33,959 nucleotides of DNA from Bacteroidota bacterium (GCA_947453935.1 CANGJU010000013.1:1-33959); one strand, 5' to 3'. Positions 24,658-33,574 are shown, numbered from the stretch's first letter. Made by a program: numbers and translations. The notes: generated from the letters alone by a model not told the origin.

Positions 24658-25794
24658 ATGATTACCGTTATGGCAAACAAAATTTATTTAGTATATATTA
24701 TCTATTTTATACTTCTGACTTTTTTTTCATTAATGGTCAATGCCTTGTTTCTTCGTTTCTTTAAAACATTAGGAATAAGAAATAACTCCGGAGAAACTAT
24801 CATACGCTGGGGTGCACTTTCAAAACCTGCTATTGGAGGAATTACGTTTTATATTATGTTTTTGCTTTCAGTTGCCAGCTACTCGATTTTATTTGAACCT
24901 ACTAAACCATTATTTCAAACTGCCTTTATTGGTTTACTATTAGCCTGTGGTGCTGGATTTATAATAGGGTTAGCCGATGATGCTTACGATACTAAACCAT
25001 TACTAAAATTCGGAATTCAGTTTTTATCAGGATTGATTTTAATTACATCAGGTATTTACATTAAAATTTTTCCAAATGAATTAATGAATTATTTCTTCAC
25101 TTTGTTTTGGGTGGTTGGTATTATGAATTCCATTAACATGCTTGATAACATGGATGGAATCACAACTATTGTATCTATTGGAATTATCGTCAATGCGATT
25201 TTCAGAATTGTGATTCACCAAGACTTCGACAATATGCACCTCTTAGTTTTAATTGGTGTGCTTTCATCGTTAGTCGCATTCCTTCGCTTTAACTGGCATC
25301 CATCAAAAATGTATATGGGCGATACTGGCAGTCAGTTTTTAGGAGTATTCTTAGCTGCTATTGGAATAATTTATTTCTGGAACGATCCATACTCACCTAA
25401 TGTCCCCGCAACTGGTAATTTATTTTGCTCAACTTTAATGATTTTTATTTTACCCATTTTGGATACAACTGTTGTTGTTGTTAATCGTTTATCAAAAGGG
25501 CAATCACCATTTATAGGAGGTAAAGATCATACAACACATAATCTTGCTTATTTCGGATTAACAGATAGTCAAGTAGCATTGGCCTTTTCTGCACTTGTAC
25601 TTTGCACCATTTCATTAAATGTGATTATCACTTTGTTTATTAATGAATGGTCGCATTTGCATACGTTATATTTTTCATCATACTTTATCGGACTTCTTGC
25701 CTTCTTCTTCTACGCAACAAGAAGTAAAAAAGCTAAGACGCGCCAACGCTTATATAAAATGCGCATGGTACATCCGAAAGAAGATGTTGCTTAA
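24658..25794 (+). CDS. Undecaprenyl-phosphate sugar-1-phosphate transferase (WecA/TagO/MraY superfamily)
   Basis: The 378-residue polytopic membrane protein (about 10-11 helices) carries the family's cytoplasmic loop motifs. These are GLADDAYDT (Asp107-Asp108), SINMLDNMDGI (Asp163, Asp166), YMGDTGSQFLG, and a histidine loop GGKDHTTHNLAYFGL. These enzymes attach the first sugar-1-phosphate, usually GlcNAc-1-P or a relative, to undecaprenyl phosphate and so start glycan synthesis on the inner membrane. WecA/TagO is favoured over MraY because of the exopolysaccharide context. A second Met codon at 24670 could also be the start. It follows rfbC by 8 bases and converges with trmD. Confidence 0.92.
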   Translation: MITVMANKIYLVYIIYFILLTFFSLMVNALFLRFFKTLGIRNNSGETIIRWGALSKPAIGGITFYIMFLLSVASYSILFEPTKPLFQTAFIGLLLACGAGFIIGLADDAYDTKPLLKFGIQFLSGLILITSGIYIKIFPNELMNYFFTLFWVVGIMNSINMLDNMDGITTIVSIGIIVNAIFRIVIHQDFDNMHLLVLIGVLSSLVAFLRFNWHPSKMYMGDTGSQFLGVFLAAIGIIYFWNDPYSPNVPATGNLFCSTLMIFILPILDTTVVVVNRLSKGQSPFIGGKDHTTHNLAYFGLTDSQVALAFSALVLCTISLNVIITLFINEWSHLHTLYFSSYFIGLLAFFFYATRSKKAKTRQRLYKMRMVHPKEDVA

Positions 25795-25800
25795 TTAATT

Positions 25801-25822
25801 GTTTATTGTTTGTCTAATAAAC
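25801..25822. terminator. AT-rich hairpin between convergent stops of the WecA-like gene and trmD
   Basis: GTTTATT (25801-25807) and AATAAAC (25816-25822) form a 7-bp inverted repeat with an 8-base loop at the 3' ends of the two genes. It overlaps the last codons and stop of trmD. The stem is AT-rich and there is no strong T tract, so it is only a weak candidate. Confidence 0.35.
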
Positions 25823-26483
25823 CTGGACGACGTTCGCGTGTACGTTTAACCGACTCATCAAATCTCCATTGCTGAATATTTGCTTCATGACCTGATAACA
25901 ATACATCAGGCACTTTCCACCCTCTGAATTCAGCAGGTCGAGAATATACTGGAGGCGCAACTAAATTATCTTGAAATGAATCAGACAATGCTGAGGTTTC
26001 ATCATTTAAAACACCAGGCAACAAACGGATGATTGCGTCTGCGACAACAGCAGCAGCTAATTCACCACCCGACAAAACATAATTACCAATACTGATTTCT
26101 TTCGTTATGAAATGCTCGCGAACGCGTTCATCAACACCCTTGTAATGTCCACATAAGATTATCAGATTGCCTATCAAAGAGAGTTGATTTGCGATTGGCT
26201 GATCGAACAATTCACCATCAGGACTCATATAAATTACTTCGTCGTAATTGCGTTGCGATTTTAAATCTTCAATACAAAGTGCAATTGGCTCAACCATCAT
26301 TACCATACCTGCTCCACCCCCATATGGATAGTCATCGATATTTTTATGCTTGTTAGTTGCATAATCACGAAGATCAACCACATTAATTTCAGCAAGTCCT
26401 TTTTCTTGCGCACGCTTTAAAATAGAGTGACTAAACGGTCCTTCTAATAAGGGTGGATGTATCGTAATTATATCAATGCGCAT
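25803..26483 (-). CDS. trmD: tRNA (guanine(37)-N1)-methyltransferase TrmD
   Basis: The 226-residue protein is a SPOUT knot methyltransferase: [69 protein letters not shown] and a C-terminus ending [11 protein letters not shown]. TrmD adds the N1-methyl group to G37 of tRNAs reading CNN codons and so prevents frameshifting. The usual neighbours rpsP, rimM and rplS are absent, as is common in Bacteroidota. A perfect TAAATTTG box lies exactly 4 bases before the ATG. Confidence 0.97.
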   Translation of the reverse strand: MRIDIITIHPPLLEGPFSHSILKRAQEKGLAEINVVDLRDYATNKHKNIDDYPYGGGAGMVMMVEPIALCIEDLKSQRNYDEVIYMSPDGELFDQPIANQLSLIGNLIILCGHYKGVDERVREHFITKEISIGNYVLSGGELAAAVVADAIIRLLPGVLNDETSALSDSFQDNLVAPPVYSRPAEFRGWKVPDVLLSGHEANIQQWRFDESVKRTRERRPGLLDKQ

Positions 26484-26487
26484 ACTG

Positions 26488-26495
26488 CAAATTTA
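26488..26495 (-). promoter_or_regulatory. Candidate -7 box of trmD, 4 bases from ATG
   Basis: The minus strand reads TAAATTTG-CAGT-ATG. The perfect -7 box lies in the 18-base gap after the GNAT gene and leaves no space for a 5' leader. No -33 match is clear at the usual distance, since that region is the end of the GNAT coding sequence. Confidence 0.5.
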
Positions 26496-26501
26496 GGATA
26501 A

Positions 26502-26930
26502 TTAAATTTCTTTCGACATTAAATAATGCTGAATGCTATCAAAAAGCAAATACGACTTTTCAACCATGGTATAACCACAGTATTCGTAAAACGGAACTGC
26601 TATTTCACGAGCATGTAAAACAACTTTATTAGCTCTACGACTAAATGCTTCTACTTCGAGTGCATTCATCAGACTAACACCTACGCCTTTACGTTGAAGA
26701 CTATTAGCGACAGCCATAAACCGAATTTGAGCTTCTTTATCATTAATCATTTTTAAACAACCTACACCAAGAATTAATTCGTTTTCAAAAGCAGCAAGAT
26801 GACAGAATGAATTTTCATCAGGATCTTTTTCACTTCCCTGTGGCTGATTCCAGGGCTTGCGCAATACCTCCCATCGTAAATGATAGTATGCATCCCATTC
26901 TAATTCTGTATTAGGCGTTCTAATTTCCAT
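26502..26930 (-). CDS. GNAT family N-acetyltransferase
   Basis: The small protein (142 residues from the ATG at 26930, or 144 from 26936) begins MEIRTPNTELEWDAYYHLRW, a start typical of this GNAT subgroup. It has the acetyl-CoA binding motif A around IRFMAVANSLQRKGVGVSLM and a late FYEYCGYTMVEKSYLLFD motif. It would move an acetyl group from acetyl-CoA to an amine; the substrate is unknown. It overlaps the 3' end of the CoA-transferase gene by about 11 bases, suggesting coupling in an aroQ-CoA transferase-GNAT unit. Confidence 0.88.
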   Translation of the reverse strand: MEIRTPNTELEWDAYYHLRWEVLRKPWNQPQGSEKDPDENSFCHLAAFENELILGVGCLKMINDKEAQIRFMAVANSLQRKGVGVSLMNALEVEAFSRRANKVVLHAREIAVPFYEYCGYTMVEKSYLLFDSIQHYLMSKEI

Positions 26931-28005
26931 CGTCAATAATAAAGGCTATTGTTTCTACTCGTTTACTTTCACTTCCGTTCACCTCTGATTGATGAATAAC
27001 TTTTTTATTTGCAGCATCTGATTTAAAAACATCTCCAATAGAATTTACCAAACCTGCTGGTATATTTAATTGATTAAATAAGTTCATCCAGTACGAAGAC
27101 AACTCAGATTTAAACTTATCTGAAATTAAATTATTCATTATACTTCTATTCTTGACACGTGCTGCATTAGATGAAAAACGCTCATCGCTTATCAATTCAA
27201 GTATATCTAAAATTTCACATAACGCATGAAACTGTTTGTCGCTACCCACTGCCAATAATATCAGCTTTTCATCTTTCGTTTTATATGTTTCACCATAAGG
27301 AGCAATGTTCGGATGTAAGCTACCCATACGCGGTGACTCATATTCACTGTTTAACCAATTTGATGCTTGGTTCGCAAGTGAAGCAACGGCAGCATCAAAC
27401 AAATTCACTTTTACAACACAACCACGATCCGTTTTCGCTCTGTTAATCAAACCTAGCAATATTCCTTCTTTTAATTGATGTGCTGCTAAAATATCAATCA
27501 TTGCAATTGGCATTTTCAGTGGACCAGATTCTTGTGAGCCATTTAAAAACATAAATCCTGTTTCAGCTTGCAAAACGGCATCGTAGGCAACTTTTTCAGA
27601 ATCAGAATAACCAGCAATTTCTCCAATGATAAGAGAAGGGTACTTTGCGATTAACTCATCCGAGACAAGATTAAATTTTTTATCATCTCCAGCTTTAAAA
27701 TTCGTGATTAAAATATCTGCACCTTGTAAATGATTCAACAATTCAGCATAATCATTTTTATCTGTTAAATCGAGATGTAAAACTTGCTTATTCCAATTCA
27801 CAGAATGATAATAAGCCGATTTATCATCTTCAATTGATTCATTCGGATTCTTCCAGCTACGTGTAACATCTCCTCCATTTTTATTCTCTACTTTAATTAC
27901 GGTAGCTCCTAGCTCTGCGAAGAACATTCCAACAGCAGGACCAGCCAACACCGAAGCCAATTCAACTACTTTTAAATCCTTGAAAAATTCTTTTTGATTA
28001 AGCAT
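26920..28005 (-). CDS. Family III CoA-transferase (CaiB/BaiF type)
   Basis: The 361-residue protein has the CaiB/BaiF start LKVVELASVLAGPAVGMFFA and ELGATVIKVENKNGGDVTR. The segment VAYDAVLQAETG comes near residue 145, and IAMIDILAA carries Asp171, the position of the catalytic aspartate in this family. Members move CoA between carboxylic acids (carnitine, formate/oxalate, succinate and others). The substrate cannot be told here. It is shorter than many family members (about 390-420) but the key parts are present. It overlaps the aroQ stop by 8 bases and the GNAT start. Confidence 0.9.
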   Translation of the reverse strand: MLNQKEFFKDLKVVELASVLAGPAVGMFFAELGATVIKVENKNGGDVTRSWKNPNESIEDDKSAYYHSVNWNKQVLHLDLTDKNDYAELLNHLQGADILITNFKAGDDKKFNLVSDELIAKYPSLIIGEIAGYSDSEKVAYDAVLQAETGFMFLNGSQESGPLKMPIAMIDILAAHQLKEGILLGLINRAKTDRGCVVKVNLFDAAVASLANQASNWLNSEYESPRMGSLHPNIAPYGETYKTKDEKLILLAVGSDKQFHALCEILDILELISDERFSSNAARVKNRSIMNNLISDKFKSELSSYWMNLFNQLNIPAGLVNSIGDVFKSDAANKKVIHQSEVNGSESKRVETIAFIIDDGN

Positions 28006-28426
28006 GTTTTAAAAAATATTCCAATGCTAACTCATAACCTTGTATTCCAAGTCCTGTAATTATACCCACACAATTTTTGGCCATCATACTTTGATGACGA
28101 TACTCTTCGCGGGCATATACGTTTGAAATATGTACTTCGATCACTGGCGTATTAATGGCAGCAACCGCATCTGCAATCGCCACTGAGGTATGCGTATATC
28201 CACCAGCGTTAAAAATTATTCCGTCGAATTCGAATCCCGCCTCGTGTAACTTATTAATTAACTCCCCCTCTACGTTTGATTGATAGTGCGAAAGGATCGC
28301 ATTTGTATGTCGATGAACCAATCCCTGATAAAACTCTTCGAATGAATGTTTACCATAAACTTCTGGCTCCCGCTTACCTAATAAATTAAGATTAGGCCCG
28401 TTTAGAATAAGTATCTTTTTCATCAT
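27998..28426 (-). CDS. aroQ: Type II 3-dehydroquinate dehydratase
   Basis: The 142-residue protein has the small-dehydratase signature: ILNGPNLNLLGKREPEVYG with catalytic Tyr24, FNAGGYTHTSVAIADA, and VIEVHISNVYAREEYRHQS with His99. It removes water from 3-dehydroquinate in the shikimate pathway to aromatic amino acids. The start may be either of two neighbouring ATG codons. It is divergent from xerD with 65 bases between, and it overlaps the CoA-transferase gene. Confidence 0.96.
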   Translation of the reverse strand: MMKKILILNGPNLNLLGKREPEVYGKHSFEEFYQGLVHRHTNAILSHYQSNVEGELINKLHEAGFEFDGIIFNAGGYTHTSVAIADAVAAINTPVIEVHISNVYAREEYRHQSMMAKNCVGIITGLGIQGYELALEYFLKHA

Positions 28427-28479
28427 TGCGAAGTTAACAAACGTGTAGCATTTATTACATTTTACAATTAGTATTCAAT

Positions 28480-28487
28480 TAAATTTG
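28480..28487 (+). promoter_or_regulatory. Candidate -7 box of xerD, 4 bases from ATG
   Basis: The plus strand reads TAAATTTG-TTGC-ATG. The box is perfect and the spacing to the ATG is the same as for trmD and the aminopeptidase gene. A TTTA 15 bases upstream is a poor -33 element. Confidence 0.5.
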
Positions 28488-28491
28488 TTGC

Positions 28492-29394
28492 ATGAAAGCT
28501 TGGACTCCTTATATTAAAGGATTTAAAGGGTATTTGCAGTTAGAAAAATCACTATCTGCGAATACAATACAGGCTTATTTACACGATATTGAAAAACTCG
28601 TTCAATACATCGATTATATTCAGTCAAATGTGCAACCCGAAAAAATCGATTACCCTTTTTTACAAGAGTTTTTAAACTGGATTCATGAACTCGGAATGAC
28701 AGCGCGAACTCAGGCACGAGTAATCTCAGGCATTAAAGCATTTTATAAATACTTACTCCTCGAGAATGTTGTTAGCGATGACCCTACAACGTTATTAGAA
28801 GGACCTAAAATTGGACAAAAACTTCCTGACTTTTTAACGGTAGAAGAAATCAATGCGCTGATAGCTGCCATCGACAGAAGTAAACCAGAAGGCGAACGTA
28901 ATAAAGCAATTATTGAAACACTTTACTCTTGCGGCTTGCGTGTATCAGAATTAGTCAATTTGAAATTGAGCGGATGTTCGTTTGATGTTGGATTTATTAA
29001 AATTACCGGTAAAGGAAATAAAGAACGTATTGTACCAATAGGAAATGTTGCTATTAGTCAGCTAGATAGATACTTTCAATCGTATAGAAATCATTTAGGT
29101 ATACAATCAGGTGAAGAAGATTTTGTATTCTTAAATCGAAGAGGAAAACACTTAACGCGCGTGATGATTTTTACCATCATTAAAGACCTTGCTCGTATTG
29201 CAGGAATACGTACGAGTATAAGTCCGCATACCTTCCGACATTCATTTGCAACACATTTAATTGAAGGTGGTGCCGATTTAAGAGCAGTGCAGGAAATGCT
29301 AGGACATAGCAGCATTACAACGACTGAAATATATACACACTTAGATCGCGATTATTTGCGTTCTGCAATTTTACAATTCCATCCGAGAGGCTAA
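28492..29394 (+). CDS. xerD: Site-specific tyrosine recombinase XerD
   Basis: The 300-residue protein has an N-terminal core-binding domain (KGYLQLEKSLSANTIQAYL, residues 13-31) and a C-terminal catalytic domain with all active residues: Arg150 (SCGLRVSELVNL), Lys174, His246 and Arg249 (PHTFRHSFATHL), His272 (LGHSSITTTEIYTHL) and nucleophile Tyr281. XerD with its partner resolves chromosome dimers at dif. The aroQ/xerD divergent pair is a housekeeping arrangement, and no integron, attachment repeat or mobile element is near, so this is not an integrase of an island. A dif site was not found in the window. Confidence 0.95.
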   Translation: MKAWTPYIKGFKGYLQLEKSLSANTIQAYLHDIEKLVQYIDYIQSNVQPEKIDYPFLQEFLNWIHELGMTARTQARVISGIKAFYKYLLLENVVSDDPTTLLEGPKIGQKLPDFLTVEEINALIAAIDRSKPEGERNKAIIETLYSCGLRVSELVNLKLSGCSFDVGFIKITGKGNKERIVPIGNVAISQLDRYFQSYRNHLGIQSGEEDFVFLNRRGKHLTRVMIFTIIKDLARIAGIRTSISPHTFRHSFATHLIEGGADLRAVQEMLGHSSITTTEIYTHLDRDYLRSAILQFHPRG

Positions 29395-29414
29395 CACCTA
29401 AACTTTTTTATTGG

Positions 29415-29422
29415 TATTTTTG
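29415..29422 (+). promoter_or_regulatory. Candidate -7 box of the exported TPR gene
   Basis: TATTTTTG is a perfect -7 match 11 bases before the ATG in the 39-base gap after xerD. No -33 TTTG is present at the usual distance. Confidence 0.45.
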
Positions 29423-29433
29423 TTTTAATAACT

Positions 29434-30201
29434 ATGAAAAAGCAATTTGCATTCTTTACCCTTGCTGTTTTACCTTTTACCCTATTTGGACAAATTGATA
29501 TTAAATCAAAATTAGACCAAGCGCAACGTTTAGAAGATCAAAATAAACCGCTTGAAGCTTTAACAGTTTATAAAGAGATTATAAAAACTGATTCAACACA
29601 GTCTTATGCTCTTTGTAAAACAGCTGCTATTATGGCGAAAGAAGGTCCCTTTATAAAAACAATTAAAAACAAAGAACAGTGGTATCGCCAATCGTTATAC
29701 CTAGCTGAGAAAGGAACAAAGCTTAATCCTAAACTTGCGGAAGCACATTTCACCATTGCTTTTTCCTGCGCACGACTTACCGACTATGCAGGAGTAAATG
29801 AGAAAGTAAACCTTTCTATTAAGATGAAAAACGAATCTGAGAAGGCGATTGCGTTAAAACCTACATTGGCTGAAGCTTATTTTATCTTAGGAAAATGGCA
29901 TCAGGTAATGGCTAGTTTTAATTCGTTTGAAAGAATGATGATTCATACTATTTATAATAATATGCCAGAAGGATCTTATAAATTATCGATAGAGAACCTT
30001 AATAAAGCTATTAGCTATACTAAGTCTTCGGCATTGCTTTATCAATATGAATTAGCCAATACTTATTATCTACGAGATGATGATGGTGATGCAGCGAAAG
30101 CCAGAGCAATAATTCTTAAAATTGAAAAGAGCGCTCCTAAAAACGAAGAAGATAAAGGGGTACTTGCTCAGATAAAACAATTAAAAAACAAACTGGATTA
30201 A
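29434..30201 (+). CDS. Exported TPR-like repeat protein
   Basis: The 255-residue protein has a signal peptide (MKKQFAFFTLAVLPFTLFGQ, cut after about 19). It is otherwise helical, with TPR-like pairs such as AQRLEDQNKPLEALTVYKEI, LAEKGTKLNPKLAEAHFTIA and KAIALKPTLAEAYFILGKWH. The layout resembles the Bacteroidota proteins annotated as related to regulator of microtubule dynamics, which are TPR proteins of unknown bacterial function. It probably acts as a periplasmic protein-binding scaffold. Its stop overlaps the stop of the convergent flippase gene. Confidence 0.82.
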   Translation: MKKQFAFFTLAVLPFTLFGQIDIKSKLDQAQRLEDQNKPLEALTVYKEIIKTDSTQSYALCKTAAIMAKEGPFIKTIKNKEQWYRQSLYLAEKGTKLNPKLAEAHFTIAFSCARLTDYAGVNEKVNLSIKMKNESEKAIALKPTLAEAYFILGKWHQVMASFNSFERMMIHTIYNNMPEGSYKLSIENLNKAISYTKSSALLYQYELANTYYLRDDDGDAAKARAIILKIEKSAPKNEEDKGVLAQIKQLKNKLD

Positions 30202-30224
30202 TTTTCTTTTTTAAAGAATCCAGT
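30192..30224. terminator. Composite hairpin at overlapping convergent stops
   Basis: ACTGGATT (30192-30199) pairs with AATCCAGT (30217-30224), and the inner bases contain CTTT/AAAG, giving a second short stem with T- and A-rich flanks. It spans the stop codons of both convergent genes, so it may end both transcripts. Confidence 0.4.
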
Positions 30225-31673
30225 AATCAACGATTGTAATTCTACTGCTATTTTCAAGCGGTAAATCACATACAAATAAACCAGAGAAAGCACGATGGAT
30301 TTGTATGCAATTGAAATAATCTTATTTTCAAAACTAGGTAAATAGAAACCAATTAGACATAACACCACAACCGTTAGTAACACCTTTAAATTTTCATTGG
30401 TGAATGGCATTAATTTAAAATGCTTATGTACATACCAAAGTAACATCGTATTATAAAAGAAAGATGATAATGCAGTCGCAGTTGCTGCTCCATTCATACC
30501 AAAAAGCGGAATGAAAATATTTTGCAATACGATTGCTAAAACCGCTAATGAAACTAATAGCCCTGCCCCCCACTTATATTTTTCTGAAGTAAACAAGATA
30601 GCCGCATTTAATCCTGTTGCCATATTGTACAAAGCTGCTGCGCTTAAGATCACTACCACCATCCATGCACTCTGATATCCTTCTGGTAAAAAGGAAAGTA
30701 AATCGCGGATGTTTGAGTTAACATTAATAAATAAAAATCCTCCAACAATAAACATATACAATGAGCTCTTGTAATAGATTTCATCAATTTCTTTCAGATT
30801 CTTTTCTTCCCAGGCAAATGCGATTTTTGCTGATGCGATTTTATCAAATGCATTTAAAGGAGCTTCGATGATAGTTGCTACAAAAGCAACTACTGTGTAG
30901 ATTCCAACAAAACTAAGTGCCATGTATTTCCCCATTACAATCGAATCGAAATATTTTAATCCGATAGAAGCAACAGAAGCAAACCATAAGAGTAATCCGT
31001 ATGAAATCAGACGAAAAAATTTCTTTTCTTTAAAAGTCGTCCAGTCGATTTTTATTCCTGGCTTATCAAACACAAAAACATAAACCAACAAAGCCAAAAG
31101 CTGCATAGCATAAATCCCTACAAAGGATAGAATAAATTGATGAAGATTAATCCATTTTAAATAGTAAATCGAAACGACAACTATTGTCATTAGACGTACT
31201 CCAATATCATTCAAATAAGTTGGTATCGTTGATTTGAAATTAGCGTTACAGTAAATAGAAATAACAGAGATAAACGAAATGCAAAATATAAGAGGGAAAA
31301 CATATTGAAAAAATGTCACGAATAATGGCGACTCTTGTATATACTGACTAAAAATAAAATCCTTTAATAATAAAATCACTAAGGATGTCAAGGCAAAACC
31401 AATCAGCGGGAATAACAACATAAATCCAAAATACCCGTGATGCTTTTTATCGATGTTTTTAAATATAGGGAAGAAGCGCGTTGTTGCATTACCAATACCC
31501 AATGGAACAAACATCGCAACAACTAATGAAAAAGAATAAAGTAAGCGTGTTAATCCTAATTCTTCCTTCGTTAGAAAGTACGGCTGAATTACAATCAAAT
31601 TTAAAAATCCAATCGCCAGTCCGATATAAACTGCAATGGTATTTTTTATTCCTTGTCGCTTGATGACACCCAT
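30198..31673 (-). CDS. Polysaccharide flippase (Wzx/MATE-like)
   Basis: From the ATG at 31673 the protein has 491 residues and about 12-14 membrane helices, the pattern of lipid-linked oligosaccharide flippases. It begins MGVIKRQGIKNTIAVYIGLA and ends with a basic tail. An upstream Met codon at 31718 would overlap asnB and was not used. It would move undecaprenyl-linked repeat units to the periplasmic side for assembly. It starts one base after the asnB-type gene stop, so the two form one unit. Its 3' end converges on the TPR gene. Confidence 0.9.
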   Translation of the reverse strand: MGVIKRQGIKNTIAVYIGLAIGFLNLIVIQPYFLTKEELGLTRLLYSFSLVVAMFVPLGIGNATTRFFPIFKNIDKKHHGYFGFMLLFPLIGFALTSLVILLLKDFIFSQYIQESPLFVTFFQYVFPLIFCISFISVISIYCNANFKSTIPTYLNDIGVRLMTIVVVSIYYLKWINLHQFILSFVGIYAMQLLALLVYVFVFDKPGIKIDWTTFKEKKFFRLISYGLLLWFASVASIGLKYFDSIVMGKYMALSFVGIYTVVAFVATIIEAPLNAFDKIASAKIAFAWEEKNLKEIDEIYYKSSLYMFIVGGFLFINVNSNIRDLLSFLPEGYQSAWMVVVILSAAALYNMATGLNAAILFTSEKYKWGAGLLVSLAVLAIVLQNIFIPLFGMNGAATATALSSFFYNTMLLWYVHKHFKLMPFTNENLKVLLTVVVLCLIGFYLPSFENKIISIAYKSIVLSLVYLYVIYRLKIAVELQSLITGFFKKEN

Positions 31674-31674
31674 T

Positions 31675-33561
31675 TTAATTACCCCACTTTTTAAACCATT
31701 GCAAATACGTAAACACAAACCACAATCGCTCGAAGTCGTGCACTTTATTATTCAAATAATCTTCCCTCAAACTACGAATCGTATTTGTGTTCAATAAATG
31801 ATTTCCTTTTAGTGCTTCATCTCCCATCACCTCCATTAATAAAGGCTTCAAATCATTTTGCATCCATTTACTAACGGGTACGCCAAAACCCATTTTTGGT
31901 CGGTCCATTAACGACTTTGGTACATATTGATGAACGATATCTTTTAAAATTCGCTTCCCTACTCCATTCTGTAATTTATAGTCAACTGGTAAAGTTGCAA
32001 CAAACTCAATCAGGTGATGATCTAAAAATGGTTCACGTCCTTCGAGTGAAGCCGACATTGTGGCACGATCAACCTTTTGTAATATATCATCAACTAAATA
32101 CGTTTGATATTCAACTGCGAGAACTTGATTTAAAGGCGACACCTTCGAAGAGAATTTATCACCACTATTAAATACTGTGTTTAGCACTCTGAAATTTGCA
32201 TTCAATAAAAGTCTAGCCTCACCTGCCGTAAATGTTTTATTGATACTATCAAATGCTTCTGCATTCGTTTTAGCATTCAGAAATTCTATTAACTTTTCAA
32301 TGCGATTCGAAATCGTTAAATTCTTATTCAGATTAACTGCATTCAGAAAAGGGACTAACAATTTTACGATACCTGGTTTACTATTCCACTTTTTTAAATA
32401 AGACTCAGCTTTCAAATGACGCGGATAACCAGCGAACAATTCATCACCTGCATCAGCGGATAGGGCCACCGTTACATGCTTCTTGGCAATTCTGCTGACC
32501 AATGTTGTTGGAATTGCAGAAGAATCTCCAAAGGGCTCATCAAAAATATTAGGCAATTCAGGAATAATATTTTTTGCTTCATCAATCGTACAAATCTCTG
32601 TAAAGTGATTCGTCCCTATTTCCTTTGCAACGACCTCTGCATAATTTGCTTCATTATATGAAGCTTCTTCAAATCCGATTGTAAACGTATTAATCTTTCC
32701 ATACGACTTAGCAAGTAAGGCAGCTACAGCTGTACTATCATAACCACCGCTCAAGAATACACCTACGGGAACATCTGCAATCATACGATACTTGAAAGCA
32801 GAAGTCATTAATTCTTCTGTATGTTGTTTAGCTTCTTCGTAGGAAATTGTATTATTCGGTTGATTGTAATAATCGTTCACATCCCAATACTTCACCGAAT
32901 TAAATTGATCAGTTAATAAATCGAACTGCAGATAATGCCCTGGCTCGACTTTAAAGCAATCCTGATAAATAGTATAAGGTGCTGGGATATTTCCATTTTG
33001 AAAATATAACGCCAACGCATTTACGTCGGTGGTATGCTTGAAGGCAGGATGGTTCCGTAATGCCTTTAACTCAGAACCCCAGATAATATTTCCGTCATAG
33101 GTGGCATAGAAGAGTGGCTTCACTCCTGCTCTATCACGAATCAGATACAATTTCTTTTTAGTAATATCCAGAATAGTGATGGCATACATTCCAATCAGCG
33201 AATGAATAAAATCAATGCCCTTCAACTCGTAGCCTTTTAAAACTACCTCTGTATCCGAAGTAGATTTAAAAAAAACGCCACTAGCAATCAATCCCTGTTT
33301 TAATTCCTGAAAATTATACACCTCCCCATTCAGCATGATAGCAATTGAGCGATCATGATTGAACATAGGCTGATGGCCAGCTTCACTTAAATCCAAGATG
33401 GATAATCGACGAAATCCGAGCGCTGCATGTCCGAAATCAGGCTTTAATACCTCATAGCCCGCATCATCAGGACCTCGATGCACCAATGAATCCGTCATTT
33501 CACGAAGGATATCCTCTCCGTAAATGCCCTTTTTATCGATGTATCCTGTAAAGCCGCACAT
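31675..33561 (-). CDS. asnB: Asparagine synthase-type glutamine amidotransferase (AsnB-like)
   Basis: The 628-residue protein has a class II glutaminase domain with nucleophile Cys2 (MCGFTGYID, VHRGPDDAGYEV, ALGFRRLSILDL) and a synthetase domain with the PP-loop SGGYDS (271-276) and ALSADAGDELFAGYPRH. Asparagine synthetase B makes asparagine from aspartate, ATP and glutamine. In surface-polysaccharide loci, however, such proteins often amidate uronic acid or peptide groups. Its neighbours, a flippase and a methyltransferase, favour a role in glycan modification, so the asnB name is by family and not by proven substrate. A perfect TAGATTTG box lies 13 bases before the start. Confidence 0.9.
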   Translation of the reverse strand: MCGFTGYIDKKGIYGEDILREMTDSLVHRGPDDAGYEVLKPDFGHAALGFRRLSILDLSEAGHQPMFNHDRSIAIMLNGEVYNFQELKQGLIASGVFFKSTSDTEVVLKGYELKGIDFIHSLIGMYAITILDITKKKLYLIRDRAGVKPLFYATYDGNIIWGSELKALRNHPAFKHTTDVNALALYFQNGNIPAPYTIYQDCFKVEPGHYLQFDLLTDQFNSVKYWDVNDYYNQPNNTISYEEAKQHTEELMTSAFKYRMIADVPVGVFLSGGYDSTAVAALLAKSYGKINTFTIGFEEASYNEANYAEVVAKEIGTNHFTEICTIDEAKNIIPELPNIFDEPFGDSSAIPTTLVSRIAKKHVTVALSADAGDELFAGYPRHLKAESYLKKWNSKPGIVKLLVPFLNAVNLNKNLTISNRIEKLIEFLNAKTNAEAFDSINKTFTAGEARLLLNANFRVLNTVFNSGDKFSSKVSPLNQVLAVEYQTYLVDDILQKVDRATMSASLEGREPFLDHHLIEFVATLPVDYKLQNGVGKRILKDIVHQYVPKSLMDRPKMGFGVPVSKWMQNDLKPLLMEVMGDEALKGNHLLNTNTIRSLREDYLNNKVHDFERLWFVFTYLQWFKKWGN

Positions 33562-33574
33562 AGTTTATAATTCA

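Noticed and set aside
27171-27446. 91-codon plus-strand frame, rich in His and Cys, within the CoA-transferase gene
   Set aside because: It is an antisense shadow of a conserved gene; its composition follows from the opposite strand.
28492-29394. Tyrosine recombinase as a sign of a genomic island
   Set aside because: Length, motifs and the divergent aroQ neighbour fit housekeeping XerD; no direct repeats, tRNA target or mobile genes are nearby.
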